From an uncultured Candidatus Actinomarina sp. (GTDB lineage: Bacteria > Actinomycetota > Acidimicrobiia > Actinomarinales > Actinomarinaceae), in NCBI GenBank assembly GCA_902626065.1, contig CACODT010000002.1, positions 1 to 64,000 of the forward strand: DNA of 64,000 bases. Direction: 5' to 3'. The position numbers were made by a program, and so were the translations under genes. Within the stretch, counting starts at the first letter, position 1. Every line of letters begins with the position of its first letter. The notes beneath the pieces are model-generated. The model saw only the letters and a program-made list of their open reading frames with translations, was not told the DNA's origin and made no database searches. Below are positions 39,346-49,160 of the stretch, piece after piece.

Positions 39346-41927
39346 TTATCTAGCATTCCACACTTTTTATATTTTAAACCTGATCCACAATAGCAAGGGT
39401 CATTTCTGCCGATCTTATCTTTATTGTTTTGGTTTACTTCTTTTGTCTCTTCTTTCCTTAGATTATTATTTTCTACCGAAACTTTTTCAAAGTTTAATAA
39501 AAGTCTAACAACAGATAACTTTACATTGTGAATTAAGTCTTCAAATAAATCGTATCCTTCCTTTTGGTATTCAACTAATGGATCTCTTTGACCCATTGCT
39601 CTTAATCCAATACCTGATCTGAGATAATCCATTTCTGAAAGATGATTTTTCCAAGATTGATCTATAAAAGATAGTGAGCCCATTCTTGCTAAATTCATGA
39701 AATTATTCTTATCTGATTCGAAATTTTTATTGTAGAGGGATTCCAGACTTGATGTAATTTCTAAATTGTCATTAACTTCTATGGATTGCAATATCTGTTT
39801 TTTTACGTTTTCAGATAAAATTAAACTTAACTCATCTTCAACAAAATTTCTATAATCTTGGACTGTTTCATATTGTGTTTTATAGTTATCAACATTATTT
39901 TGTAATTCTTCAAATATGTCATCTCGCCAATCTGTGATTAGATTTTCTATATTGTCAGATATGAGAAGTTCACGTCTCCATTTATAAATTACATCTCTTT
40001 GTTGATTAAGGACCTGATCAAACTTAAGAACATTTTTTCTTATTTCAAAGTTTAATGATTCGACTTGTGCTTGAGCTCTTTCAATACTCTTAGTAACCAT
40101 ACTCTGCTCAATCTTTTCATCATCAGGCAAGTTGAGCTTATCCATAATTGATTGAATTCTTTCACCTTGGAATCTTCTCATTAATTCGTCTTCAAGACTT
40201 ATATAAAATCTTGATTCACCTGGATCACCTTGTCTTCCTGACCTTCCTCTTAATTGGTTATCGATTCTACGAGATTCATGTCTTTCTGTCCCAATCACAT
40301 AAAGACCTCCTAGTTCAATTACTTTTTCTTTTTCGTCATTGATTAAAGAATCAAATTTTGAAATTAACGCCTCCATATGTTCTTCATCATCTACTTTGCC
40401 ATCTTTTTCTGCTTCATTTTTAGCCATAAATTCACTATTGCCACCTAATTTGATATCTACGCCTCTCCCTGCCATATTCGTTGCAACGGTTACAGATTTT
40501 AAACGCCCGGCTTGAGCAATTATTAAAGCTTCTTCCAAGTGATTTTTTGCATTTAAAACAGAATGCTTAATGCTATTTTTGGTTAATTCTTTTGAAATTT
40601 CCTCTGATGAATCAACAGAGACTGTACCTAGTAAAACTGGTTGTCCAATTTCATGTCTTACTTTTATATCTTCTACAACTGCATTTAATTTGGCTTCCTT
40701 TGTTTTATAAACTGTGTCCTGATTGTCGTTTCTTGCTACAGGCAGATTCGTTGGTATCTCCACCACCTCAAGATTATAAATTTGAATTAACTCCTCTTCT
40801 TCAGTTTTTGCCGTACCTGTCATGCCAGATAGATGTTCATACATCCTAAAATAATTTTGATATGTGATTGATGCTAAAGTTTGGTTTTCATCCTGAATAT
40901 TTACATTTTCTTTGGCCTCAATTGCTTGATGAAGTCCGTCAGAATAACGTCTTCCTTCTAGAACACGTCCTGTAAATTCATCTACAATTTTTACCTGCCC
41001 ATCAGATTTTATATAATCAATATCTTTTTTATAAATTTCTTTTGCTCGTAAAGAAGCTGTTAAATAATGAATAAAATTCGTTGATGTATTTTCATAAAGA
41101 TTATCAATCCCTAATTTACTCTCAATAAATTCGATACCCTCCTCGGTAGGATGAATTTGTTTTTTTGATTCATCTACCTCATAATGAATGTCTTTTTTCA
41201 TTTGTTTAACTAATTTTGAAAATTGTAGATACCATTTTGTTGATTCCTCAACCCTTCCTGAAATAATTAAAGGAGTCCTTGCCTCATCAACTAAGATCGA
41301 GTCAACTTCGTCAATAACTGCGTAAAATAGATTACCTTGAGTTAATTGATCTGAAGATTGTGCCATGTTGTCTCTTAAATAATCAAAACCAAATTCATTA
41401 TTAGTCCCATAAACAATATCTTTTTTATATTCAGTAACTTTTTCTTGGTAATCTTGATTCGAATAAATAAGGCCAACTTCAAGTCCTAAAAAATTGTAGA
41501 TTGGACTCATCCATTCAGCGTCTCTTCTAGACAGATAATCATTTACTGTCACAACATGAACACTTTGATCAAAAAGTGACATAAATGATATTGGGAGAGT
41601 TGAAACAAGTGTTTTACCTTCCCCTGTTTTCATCTCAGCTATTTTATTTCTTAATAGAACCATTCCGCCAAAAAGTTGTACGTCATAATGGCGTTGTCCA
41701 ATTGTTCTTTTTGATGCTTCCCTTACTAATGAAAATGCATCAACCTCAAAATCAAATTTGTTCTCTGAAGTTATCTCTGTTTTTAAATTTTGAAATTTAT
41801 TTTTTATTTCATCGTCAGAAAATTTCTCAATTTCAGATTCCTTAGAATTAATTAACTCAACTTTTTTATCAAGCTCTTGAGCAAGTTTTCCACTTCCAAC
41901 AGATAAGACTTTTTTAAAAATACTCAA
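39327..41927 (-). CDS. secA: Preprotein translocase ATPase SecA
   Basis: SecA pushes secretory proteins through SecYEG using ATP. The chosen start is TTG 41927, which gives 866 residues beginning like other SecA proteins (SIFKKVLSVGSGKLAQEL); a longer frame from TTG 41951 would add 8 residues that overlap the sahH coding region. It has the Walker A KTGEGKTL, DEVDSILVDEARTPL, the helicase motifs (TNMAGRGVDIKL, GRSGRQGDPG), and a C-terminal SEC-C zinc motif (CYCGSGLKYKKC). No SecA2 is visible here. Confidence 0.95.
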   Translation of the reverse strand: MSIFKKVLSVGSGKLAQELDKKVELINSKESEIEKFSDDEIKNKFQNLKTEITSENKFDFEVDAFSLVREASKRTIGQRHYDVQLFGGMVLLRNKIAEMKTGEGKTLVSTLPISFMSLFDQSVHVVTVNDYLSRRDAEWMSPIYNFLGLEVGLIYSNQDYQEKVTEYKKDIVYGTNNEFGFDYLRDNMAQSSDQLTQGNLFYAVIDEVDSILVDEARTPLIISGRVEESTKWYLQFSKLVKQMKKDIHYEVDESKKQIHPTEEGIEFIESKLGIDNLYENTSTNFIHYLTASLRAKEIYKKDIDYIKSDGQVKIVDEFTGRVLEGRRYSDGLHQAIEAKENVNIQDENQTLASITYQNYFRMYEHLSGMTGTAKTEEEELIQIYNLEVVEIPTNLPVARNDNQDTVYKTKEAKLNAVVEDIKVRHEIGQPVLLGTVSVDSSEEISKELTKNSIKHSVLNAKNHLEEALIIAQAGRLKSVTVATNMAGRGVDIKLGGNSEFMAKNEAEKDGKVDDEEHMEALISKFDSLINDEKEKVIELGGLYVIGTERHESRRIDNQLRGRSGRQGDPGESRFYISLEDELMRRFQGERIQSIMDKLNLPDDEKIEQSMVTKSIERAQAQVESLNFEIRKNVLKFDQVLNQQRDVIYKWRRELLISDNIENLITDWRDDIFEELQNNVDNYKTQYETVQDYRNFVEDELSLILSENVKKQILQSIEVNDNLEITSSLESLYNKNFESDKNNFMNLARMGSLSFIDQSWKNHLSEMDYLRSGIGLRAMGQRDPLVEYQKEGYDLFEDLIHNVKLSVVRLLLNFEKVSVENNNLRKEETKEVNQNNKDKIGRNDPCYCGSGLKYKKCGMLDKCIKSS

Positions 41928-41929
41928 AT

Positions 41930-43174
41930 TTAGCTTGTGCCATGCTCCCAAGAGTCGAGATAATCAATTTGCTCTTGTGTAAGGATTTCTAATTCTCCAC
42001 CCATGAGTCCTAGTTTTGTACCAGCAATCTTTAAATCAACTTCTTTTGGAAGAGTATATACTTTTGGCTCAAGCTCTTCATGTTTATCTTTAATCCATTC
42101 TGCAGCCAAGGCCTGATTAGCAAACGACATATCCATCACTGAAGCAGGATGACCAGTAGCAGCAGCTAAATTAACAAGTCTTCCCTCAGCTAGAACTAAG
42201 ATTTCTTTACCATCATATAAATAGCTTTCTACATGATCTCTGACTCTATGTACCTCTGCACTATCTTGTTTTAACGCCTCTAAATTTATTTCTACATCAA
42301 AATGTCCCGCATTAGCTAAAACTACTCCATCTTTCATTACATCAAAATGTTGTTTATCTAATGCATGCATGTTTCCTGTGACAGAAACAATAACATCCGC
42401 AATCTTTGCTGCATTAACACTACTTTTTACTTCGTAACCATGCATAAGAGCTTCTAAAGCACGCACCGAGTTAGGCTCAACGACTGTAACTTTAGCACCC
42501 ATTCCATATGCTCTTTCTGCTACTCCTTTTCCACAATCACCAAAACCGATCACAACTACATCTAAACCAGCGATCAAGAGATCTGTTGCTCTTACAACAC
42601 CATCCATTGCACTTTGACCTGTTCCGAATCGATTATCAAATAAATGCTTCGTGTCAGAGTCATTGACAGCAACTACAGGAAAGCGAAGTTTATTATTTTT
42701 TTCCATTGACTTCAGTCTTATTACCCCAGTAGTTGTTTCTTCCATTGAGCCCATAACTGGTATATCTGATCTATCAGTTAAAAGTAATGTAACTAAATCA
42801 GCTCCATCATCCATCGTTATATCAGGTTTTGTATCTAAAACTGAATTAAGATGCTTAAAGAATTCTTCATTTGAAACTCCATGTACTGCATGTACTTCAA
42901 CATCATTCTCAGCAAGATAGGCAGCGACTGAATCTTTGGTTGATAGTGGGTTCGATGCACACAATGCAACGTTTGCCCCAGCAGCTTTTAAAGTAAGCAT
43001 TAAATTAGCTGTTTCTTTTGTTACGTGCATGCATGCACCTATATTCAAACCATTTAATGGCTTATTACTTAAGAACTCTGTTTTAATTTCTTCAAGAACT
43101 TTCATTTGTCTAGCAGCCCAATCAACTTCCTGCTGACCTACTGCTGATAGATTTTTGTCCTTTATAGTAGACAT
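41930..43174 (-). CDS. sahH: Adenosylhomocysteinase
   Basis: SahH splits S-adenosylhomocysteine into adenosine and homocysteine and so relieves product inhibition of methyltransferases. The 414-residue protein has the substrate motifs NIGACMHVTKETANLM and DDGADLV, the NAD-binding loop VVIGFGDCGKGVAERA, and the C-terminal family stretch LVNLAAATGHPASVMDMSFANQALA. It lacks the insertion of the longer bacterial forms, as in archaeal-type enzymes of about this length. The start overlaps the preceding gene by one base. Confidence 0.95.
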   Translation of the reverse strand: MSTIKDKNLSAVGQQEVDWAARQMKVLEEIKTEFLSNKPLNGLNIGACMHVTKETANLMLTLKAAGANVALCASNPLSTKDSVAAYLAENDVEVHAVHGVSNEEFFKHLNSVLDTKPDITMDDGADLVTLLLTDRSDIPVMGSMEETTTGVIRLKSMEKNNKLRFPVVAVNDSDTKHLFDNRFGTGQSAMDGVVRATDLLIAGLDVVVIGFGDCGKGVAERAYGMGAKVTVVEPNSVRALEALMHGYEVKSSVNAAKIADVIVSVTGNMHALDKQHFDVMKDGVVLANAGHFDVEINLEALKQDSAEVHRVRDHVESYLYDGKEILVLAEGRLVNLAAATGHPASVMDMSFANQALAAEWIKDKHEELEPKVYTLPKEVDLKIAGTKLGLMGGELEILTQEQIDYLDSWEHGTS

Positions 43175-44169
43175 TATCCTCCTAGTAATTTTTTTAAACT
43201 TTCAATTGTATCAATATCTTCTGGATCAATAGTTAGTTTGTTTGCTAAGTTTAAACTAACTAAATCACCTAGTAATACTAACTCCAATAGGGTTTTTAGC
43301 GTACTTTCCTGATTGTTTAAATTAACTTCAACAATATTTACCTTCTCTCCAATCAATTCTTTGGTAAATTCAAATCTTTTACTAATTTGTACGTGTTCAT
43401 TTTTATCCCGAATCAAAATAACAATATAATTTTTTTTACTTCCATCTATGTCTGCATCCCATGAGAGAATTTCATTGTGATGTACCTCTGGTAGATAACC
43501 AACAAAAGCTTTAGATTTTGAGTTCTCATTAATCTGAGTTTTCCAACGTGACGATACAACCTTTGACATATTGGTTCCTGAATATAAAATTACAGTTTTT
43601 TTGTTGATACTTTCACATATATTTAAAGAAAATTTGTTGATATCAGACTCTTCAGCATTTTCAGATAGTTTATCCAAATATGAACTTGCTTCATTCAATT
43701 GAGATACATAATCTGAACCTTCAACAATATCTAAAATTCTTGAAATAGCTAAAGTAAGATATCCAAATGCCGCCCTTGGTTGTAGTCCACTTGGTATCTT
43801 AATATACTCCTTACCTTCTTCTTGAGCGATATCTATTAACTTGCCGCCGCTTGAAATAACTATCCAATCTAAATTATTTTTTTTAGCATCAGATATACCT
43901 GATAATGTTTCTTCTGTGTTGCCAGAATATGAAATAAATAAACATAAAGGTTTAAATTTTAAAATCTGTTTTGGGATTGAATAATCTTTGTGAACAATTA
44001 TATTTTTGTCAGATATTTCATTAGAAAGTACTTTCATCACATCTCCTGCAACACCTGAACCACCCATTCCCATAATTAATAAATTCTCATATGTAATTTT
44101 TTCAAGATTACTAGAAGACTCAAGATCAGATATTATTTGATTTTTTAGGTCGAATGCGATATTTAACAT
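43174..44169 (-). CDS. Bifunctional phosphoglucose/phosphomannose isomerase-like SIS protein
   Basis: The 331-residue protein has a SIS sugar-isomerase fold: NLLIMGMGGSGVAGDVM near the N-terminus, CLFISYSGNTEETLSG, and the PGI/PMI C-terminal marks GYLPEVHHNEILSW and LGDLVSLNLA. This class interconverts glucose 6-phosphate or mannose 6-phosphate with fructose 6-phosphate and is common in actinobacteria. It lies between the phosphomannomutase and sahH genes, so it likely feeds mannose into GDP-mannose or the polysaccharide cluster. Confidence 0.88.
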   Translation of the reverse strand: MLNIAFDLKNQIISDLESSSNLEKITYENLLIMGMGGSGVAGDVMKVLSNEISDKNIIVHKDYSIPKQILKFKPLCLFISYSGNTEETLSGISDAKKNNLDWIVISSGGKLIDIAQEEGKEYIKIPSGLQPRAAFGYLTLAISRILDIVEGSDYVSQLNEASSYLDKLSENAEESDINKFSLNICESINKKTVILYSGTNMSKVVSSRWKTQINENSKSKAFVGYLPEVHHNEILSWDADIDGSKKNYIVILIRDKNEHVQISKRFEFTKELIGEKVNIVEVNLNNQESTLKTLLELVLLGDLVSLNLANKLTIDPEDIDTIESLKKLLGG

Positions 44170-44172
44170 CTA

Positions 44173-45510
44173 TTAATCTATTATATTTGAAATTTTTTCA
44201 ATGATGCTGTCTAAAGTTTTTTGATTGATTGCTTCCGCATTCAATCTAAGCATGGGCTCAGTATTCGATCCCCTCACATTAAACCAAAAGTCATCAGAAA
44301 AATATGATATTCCATCTAATTTATCAAATTCACCCTCAAAAGAATTTTCAATTTTTTTTAAACTTGTCTCTACATCTTCGACAATGTAATTTATTTCACC
44401 AGATGACGGCTTAAAGTTGTAATTTTGTACAAGTTCTGAACTTTTAATATTTTTCTCAGATAAAATTTTTAAAAATATTAATAATGTCAATATTCCAGAA
44501 TCAGCATAAAAATTTTCTCTCAAATAAAAATGAGCGCTATGTTCTCCACCAAAATCTGCGTCATTATCTCTCATAATTTTTTTTATGTATGAATGACCGA
44601 CTTTAGATCTTATTGTCTTTATTCCTTTATTTTTTAAATATTCAATAACAGATGGTTGAACATTTACATTATGAACTATCTTAATTTCAGATTTCTTTTC
44701 AAATAACCAATCAGAGATTAAACAAGTCATCATACTTCCACTAATTACATTTCCTTTATCATCGACAAATACAGACCTGTCAGCATCTCCATCGAAAGCA
44801 ACTCCAAAATCAAAATTTTGCGACAACACTTTGTTCTTTAGATCCAAGAGATTGTCTTGGTTGGAAGGATCTGCTGGATGATTTGGGAAGCTGCCATCTA
44901 CTTCCATATAAATGCCTTCAAAATTTAAACTAAAGGATTCGGATAGATCTTCAATAATTGCACCAAGGACACCATTTCCACCATCAATAGCAAATTTCAC
45001 TTTATTACTTATTTCAGATGGATCAACTATATTTTTAAAATGTTCTAGATAAAGTTGATTCAAAGTTTGTATTTCAGGCAATTCTGACATATTTAAATCA
45101 TCATTAAATTTTTCTGCTAAATTCTTGATTTCTTTTAATCCTGTTTCTTGACCGATCGCCACTGCTCCACTATTGCAAAACTTAAAACCTGTGTACTCTT
45201 TTGGATTGTGAGATGCTGTAATAATCAAACCAGGTAAATTCTTAATACCAGAAAGCGTATAAACAACATCTGTTGGAACCATACCAACATACAATACTTT
45301 TTTATTTACTGATTGTATTCCAGAACTTATAGCTGCGAACATTTCATTATTTGAAATACGACCGTCATGCCCGACAATAATTTCATTTGAATCTACATAA
45401 GAAGCAAAAGCTGCGCCTATTTTAAAACCAACTTTTGGTGTAATTGTTTCATTAAAAACACCTCTTACATCGTAAGCTTTAAAAATTAAATCTAGTTTAT
45501 TTTCATCCAC
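44173..45510 (-). CDS. manB: Phosphomannomutase/phosphoglucomutase
   Basis: The 445-residue alpha-D-phosphohexomutase converts mannose 6-phosphate to mannose 1-phosphate. Marks are the opening FKAYDVRGVFN, the catalytic serine loop ITASHNPKEYTGFK, the metal site AFDGDADRSVFVDD, the sugar-specificity loop GGEHSAHFYL, and the phosphate-binding RGSNTEPMLRL. It precedes the isomerase by 3 bases. The start lies only 15 bases from the divergent glycosyltransferase gene. Confidence 0.93.
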   Translation of the reverse strand: MDENKLDLIFKAYDVRGVFNETITPKVGFKIGAAFASYVDSNEIIVGHDGRISNNEMFAAISSGIQSVNKKVLYVGMVPTDVVYTLSGIKNLPGLIITASHNPKEYTGFKFCNSGAVAIGQETGLKEIKNLAEKFNDDLNMSELPEIQTLNQLYLEHFKNIVDPSEISNKVKFAIDGGNGVLGAIIEDLSESFSLNFEGIYMEVDGSFPNHPADPSNQDNLLDLKNKVLSQNFDFGVAFDGDADRSVFVDDKGNVISGSMMTCLISDWLFEKKSEIKIVHNVNVQPSVIEYLKNKGIKTIRSKVGHSYIKKIMRDNDADFGGEHSAHFYLRENFYADSGILTLLIFLKILSEKNIKSSELVQNYNFKPSSGEINYIVEDVETSLKKIENSFEGEFDKLDGISYFSDDFWFNVRGSNTEPMLRLNAEAINQKTLDSIIEKISNIID

Positions 45511-45525
45511 TCCATATGTATTGTA

Positions 45526-46266
45526 ATGTTTATGAAAATGAACAGCGTGATTAAAAATTTTTCAGTTGTAGTACCAGTATTTAATGAAGAAGAAATCTTT
45601 TTAGAATCTGCTAATAAAATCTTAAATATTTGCCAAGAGATGAATATGCCGTTTGAAATTATTTTTTCCGAAAACGGCTCTATAGACAACACAAAAAATC
45701 TCATTCATGCCTTTATAGAAGATAAAGATAATTGTTTTACGATAAATAGTAACTATGCGAACTATGGTCTTGCGTTAAAAAATGGATTTGAAATTGCAAA
45801 AAATGATATTGTAATATCGTTTGATATTGATTATTTTTCAAAAAAATTTCTTAAGCAATCATTGGAACTGAATGAGGATTTCGTAGCACTAGTTGCATCG
45901 AAAAGATTAAATGAATCTGAAGATGAAAGAACATTTATCAGAAAAATGGCAACATCAATATTTGTATTAATTTTAAAACTCTTATTTCAAACCTCACTTA
46001 GTGATACTCATGGAATGAAAGCTATAAGAAGATATAATATTCAAAAAGAAATCAATAATGTGATATCAACACAAGATATTTTTGATACTGAACTTTTAAT
46101 TAGAATAGAGAAATCAGGATACAAAATTCTTGAAGTACCCGCAAAAGTAAATGAGATAAGACCTAGTGTGTCTGTTATTTTTACAAGAATTCCTAGAACA
46201 TTAAAAAGTTTATTTTTATTACGGCTTCAATTATTTAAAGAGTCTTTAAATACAAACAATTTATAA
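45526..46266 (+). CDS. Family 2 glycosyltransferase (dolichol-phosphate mannosyltransferase-like)
   Basis: The 246-residue protein has a GT-A fold: VVVPVFNEEEIF, FSENGSIDNTKNLI and ISFDIDYFS as the DxD-like metal motif. It lacks a clear membrane helix, so it probably works on the inner membrane face and moves a sugar to polyprenyl phosphate. It is divergent to the mannomutase gene and converges with the GtrA gene, overlapping by 40 bases. The start could be one of three closely spaced ATGs (45526, 45532 or 45538). Confidence 0.85.
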   Translation: MFMKMNSVIKNFSVVVPVFNEEEIFLESANKILNICQEMNMPFEIIFSENGSIDNTKNLIHAFIEDKDNCFTINSNYANYGLALKNGFEIAKNDIVISFDIDYFSKKFLKQSLELNEDFVALVASKRLNESEDERTFIRKMATSIFVLILKLLFQTSLSDTHGMKAIRRYNIQKEINNVISTQDIFDTELLIRIEKSGYKILEVPAKVNEIRPSVSVIFTRIPRTLKSLFLLRLQLFKESLNTNNL

Positions 46267-46697
46267 ATTAAATATTTTATGGGAAGAATAAAACCATGTA
46301 TCAAAATAGTCGCTATTAAAAATTGTATTTCGTTATCTTGAATTGATGGTCTGATCAAGTCAATTAAAAACCAAACAAACAATGGGACAACTAAGTTGAT
46401 TAAATTAGTAACCAAAAATTTTACAAATTCTTTAAATCCCCCCTCGTATATAGATAATTTGAAAATAATTCTTCTAGATAAAAAATATGAAACTATAACT
46501 CCAATTGCAAATCCAAAAATATTTGTTAAGTAGGTTCTTAAAGGAATCTCAATTGAATAAAAAACAAAAAATTGAAATAAATAACTTATTCCAAGACCAA
46601 ATACTAAATTGAATCCACCAACAATATACGTTCTTAATAGCTGTGCATAAGTGGAATCACCTGTTAACAATTTAGAATTTTTAAGTTTTTTTAACAT
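46227..46697 (-). CDS. GtrA family membrane protein
   Basis: The 156-residue protein has four predicted membrane helices (about 25-45, 53-75, 92-115 and 122-145) in the GtrA pattern YIVGGFNLVFGLGISYL and NIFGFAIGVIVSYFLSRRIIFK. GtrA proteins are thought to flip polyprenyl-linked sugars or act with glycosyltransferases. It overlaps the end of the convergent glycosyltransferase and follows the large membrane protein gene on its own strand. Confidence 0.9.
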   Translation of the reverse strand: MLKKLKNSKLLTGDSTYAQLLRTYIVGGFNLVFGLGISYLFQFFVFYSIEIPLRTYLTNIFGFAIGVIVSYFLSRRIIFKLSIYEGGFKEFVKFLVTNLINLVVPLFVWFLIDLIRPSIQDNEIQFLIATILIHGFILPIKYLIYKLFVFKDSLNN

Positions 46698-48879
46698 TTT
46701 TTATAGATCTAATAAAAATAATCAATGATAAGAGTAATGAAAATATTGAAAAATAGAAGCTGTTTTTTTCTAGTGTGGTTTTTTCAAAGTTAATCTCTAC
46801 ATATTCTTGATTAGGTATGACTGACATGAATGAGGGAGAGGTTCTAAATGGCCCTAACCCATTTGAAATAGACCAATTTGGAAAGTAAGAAACTTTGATT
46901 AAATGTAACTCACCAGGATTGTTTGTAAAAAATGAAATTTTCTTATTTGTAATTTTTATGTCTGTAACTTCTAAATCATTCTTATTCGATGGCTGTATCA
47001 ATTTTTTATTACTTACTTCAATAACTCTCATTTCATCAAGTTCATCAAAATTTTCATATGCTTTTTGAAAAAAATTAGTTATATTAGTTTCTCTAAAAAC
47101 TGAACTTAGAATGCCTTCTTGTTTGTTTACTTTTGAAAACACTTCAATATCTTGATAAATTAGTTCTACTTTTGAGGAATTGACTTCAAATACTGAAAAC
47201 GGCTCTGATGAAAAAAGAAGTGTCAGTCTATCAGAATTCATTGCTTTATTCTCAATTTCTTCTGTATATGTAATGAAATAATCTACACCTAGGTCATAAA
47301 GATAATCAACACCTTTATCAAATTGGTTATTTATATATGACAGTCCACCTACTGGATTTGATGGTCTTTTTGCCAAACCAGATACAGATATAAAATGAAA
47401 TGGGGTTGTAATACTTGAATCAAAATATAAACCTTCCATACTTGTATGTTTTGTAAAATAAGGAATTGTCATTAGTGTCATCGGGGTTCCATATTTATTC
47501 ATATCTGAGTTTGGTTCCCACATAATCCTTCCAGGTTTCAAATTGTCTAATTGAGTGTATAAGCTTTGAATTTGATTCCAGTCGTTCTTTCCTTCGTAGC
47601 CTGTAAAATTCCAATTAAGCCAATGTGGCAAGAAAGATATAGTTGAAAAAATAATAGATACAATCAACAAATTTAGTTGTACAAAAACATTTTTTAAATT
47701 TAGAATTGCAAAAATCATTATCAGAAAAATGATTGGTATGTAAAGATTTAAATATGATTGGTTAGTTGACCATTTCTCATAAAATATATACAAACAATAG
47801 ATTGTTCCACCTAAAAATAGACCCGTAAGTACATTGACTCCCTGTTGATAAAGGTTTATATCATCAATAAAAATTTCTACTGCTTTGAAAAATAAAAAAA
47901 TAATTCCAAGATTGAAAAATGGTACCAATCTACCATTCCAAAGAGCGCCTTCTGGGACGTAAAAATAAAGGAGAATAGATGAGGAGATAATATAAAGATC
48001 GAATAAGCTTATTGTATCGTTTTTAATCAAATTTTTATGCTTTGCTATCAATAAACCAATCAAGATAAAGATGATGGGTAAAATATCTTTCTTGATCAAA
48101 TCATCTAATCTAGAAAATGGAGTGTAACTCATATTTGTTGTATATTCTAAATTCATCAACAATGAGACAGACCATCTTGATGCAAGTGCTAAAAAAATAA
48201 AGATTGAGAGTATTCTTTGATTTAGATTTTGTTTTTTTGATAACCAGTAAAATGCATAAATTGGAGAATAGATAATAAAAGGAATTACATGAGACAACAA
48301 ACAGAAAGCAAGAAAGATTGAACTTATTGTAAATCTAAAATTATTTTCAGATTTTATTAAATAAAAAATTGATAGATTTGCAAATGCTAAAGAATACGCA
48401 AAAGAAAACTGCCCTGCCAATGTTGATGCTAGATTGCCACCATAAATAGTAAAAGACTCAGTAAAAACGTAAAACAATCCAGCCGTAGCACCATATATAG
48501 AGATTTGATTCGATGCTTTTCTCATTAGTTTTTCTATAGAGTAAACAACAAAAATGGTGGACATTACAACCATAATTTTGAAAGCGACTCCAAAAGGAAA
48601 TACTAGATTAAATATAAATGTGATTATTGCTGGAAGAGGGAAATAAAAATAGTAAAGAGGATATCCACCAAACCAATCATTTGACCATCCATTTATTTGA
48701 AGATTTGGCATAAAGTCTTTTATAAAAGTATCTATCGCAACAATATGAGCTCCCATATCTCCACCGGTAGGTGTATTGTTTTGAAAAACTAAATCAATTC
48801 TTAGAAATAAAAGTAAAACCAGTAAATAAAATAATTGTTGCGAAATATTTGAATTTAAATTTTTACTAACTGATTTCAT
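46681..48879 (-). CDS. Large polytopic membrane protein, PTPS-related family
   Basis: The 732-residue protein has about twelve hydrophobic helices over its first 440 residues, a soluble extracytoplasmic region (about 440-700) and a final membrane helix. The motif NNTPTGGDMGAHIVAID and the NDWFGGYPLYYFYFPLP stretch match the '6-pyruvoyl-tetrahydropterin synthase-related' membrane family (a name only; the layout resembles GT-C glycosyltransferases). A role in surface glycan transfer is inferred from this and from its glycosyltransferase and GtrA neighbours. Confidence 0.8.
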   Translation of the reverse strand: MKSVSKNLNSNISQQLFYLLVLLLFLRIDLVFQNNTPTGGDMGAHIVAIDTFIKDFMPNLQINGWSNDWFGGYPLYYFYFPLPAIITFIFNLVFPFGVAFKIMVVMSTIFVVYSIEKLMRKASNQISIYGATAGLFYVFTESFTIYGGNLASTLAGQFSFAYSLAFANLSIFYLIKSENNFRFTISSIFLAFCLLSHVIPFIIYSPIYAFYWLSKKQNLNQRILSIFIFLALASRWSVSLLMNLEYTTNMSYTPFSRLDDLIKKDILPIIFILIGLLIAKHKNLIKNDTISLFDLYIISSSILLYFYVPEGALWNGRLVPFFNLGIIFLFFKAVEIFIDDINLYQQGVNVLTGLFLGGTIYCLYIFYEKWSTNQSYLNLYIPIIFLIMIFAILNLKNVFVQLNLLIVSIIFSTISFLPHWLNWNFTGYEGKNDWNQIQSLYTQLDNLKPGRIMWEPNSDMNKYGTPMTLMTIPYFTKHTSMEGLYFDSSITTPFHFISVSGLAKRPSNPVGGLSYINNQFDKGVDYLYDLGVDYFITYTEEIENKAMNSDRLTLLFSSEPFSVFEVNSSKVELIYQDIEVFSKVNKQEGILSSVFRETNITNFFQKAYENFDELDEMRVIEVSNKKLIQPSNKNDLEVTDIKITNKKISFFTNNPGELHLIKVSYFPNWSISNGLGPFRTSPSFMSVIPNQEYVEINFEKTTLEKNSFYFSIFSLLLSLIIFIRSIKNVKKT

Positions 48880-49120
48880 CTAAAATCTTTCCAAGATATT
48901 TAGTATTTCTTTTACCATTTTCTGACCACTCAGCATACCAGTACGGTCCATGGGGGCAACTATTACATGATTCTCTTCCACATTTTATTGATTTTTGCCT
49001 ATAGGATATTTTTTGTTCACTACTTGTTGGTCCAAGTTTATTATCAATTAAAATACGTAATCTTTTTAAATCTGATTCACTTAATTCGGATATTGCTTCT
49101 AGAATTTCTCTATCTACCAT
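48866..49120 (-). CDS. Small DUF6788-like zinc-binding protein
   Basis: The 84-residue protein has a helical N-terminal half (VDREILEAISELSESDLKRL) and a Cys-rich half KCGRESCNSCPHGPYWYAEW, with CGxxxCxxCPHGPYWYA as the family sign. It probably binds zinc or nucleic acid; the function is unknown. Its 3' end overlaps the start of the large membrane protein gene by 14 bases. Confidence 0.8.
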   Translation of the reverse strand: MVDREILEAISELSESDLKRLRILIDNKLGPTSSEQKISYRQKSIKCGRESCNSCPHGPYWYAEWSENGKRNTKYLGKILDEIS

Positions 49121-49160
49121 TATTAAAATGTTAATGGAATATTTATAAGAGTAATAACGT

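Noticed and set aside
41928-41951. Longer SecA start at TTG 41951
   Set aside because: It would add eight residues that overlap the sahH coding region and do not match SecA N-termini; TTG 41927 restores the usual start.
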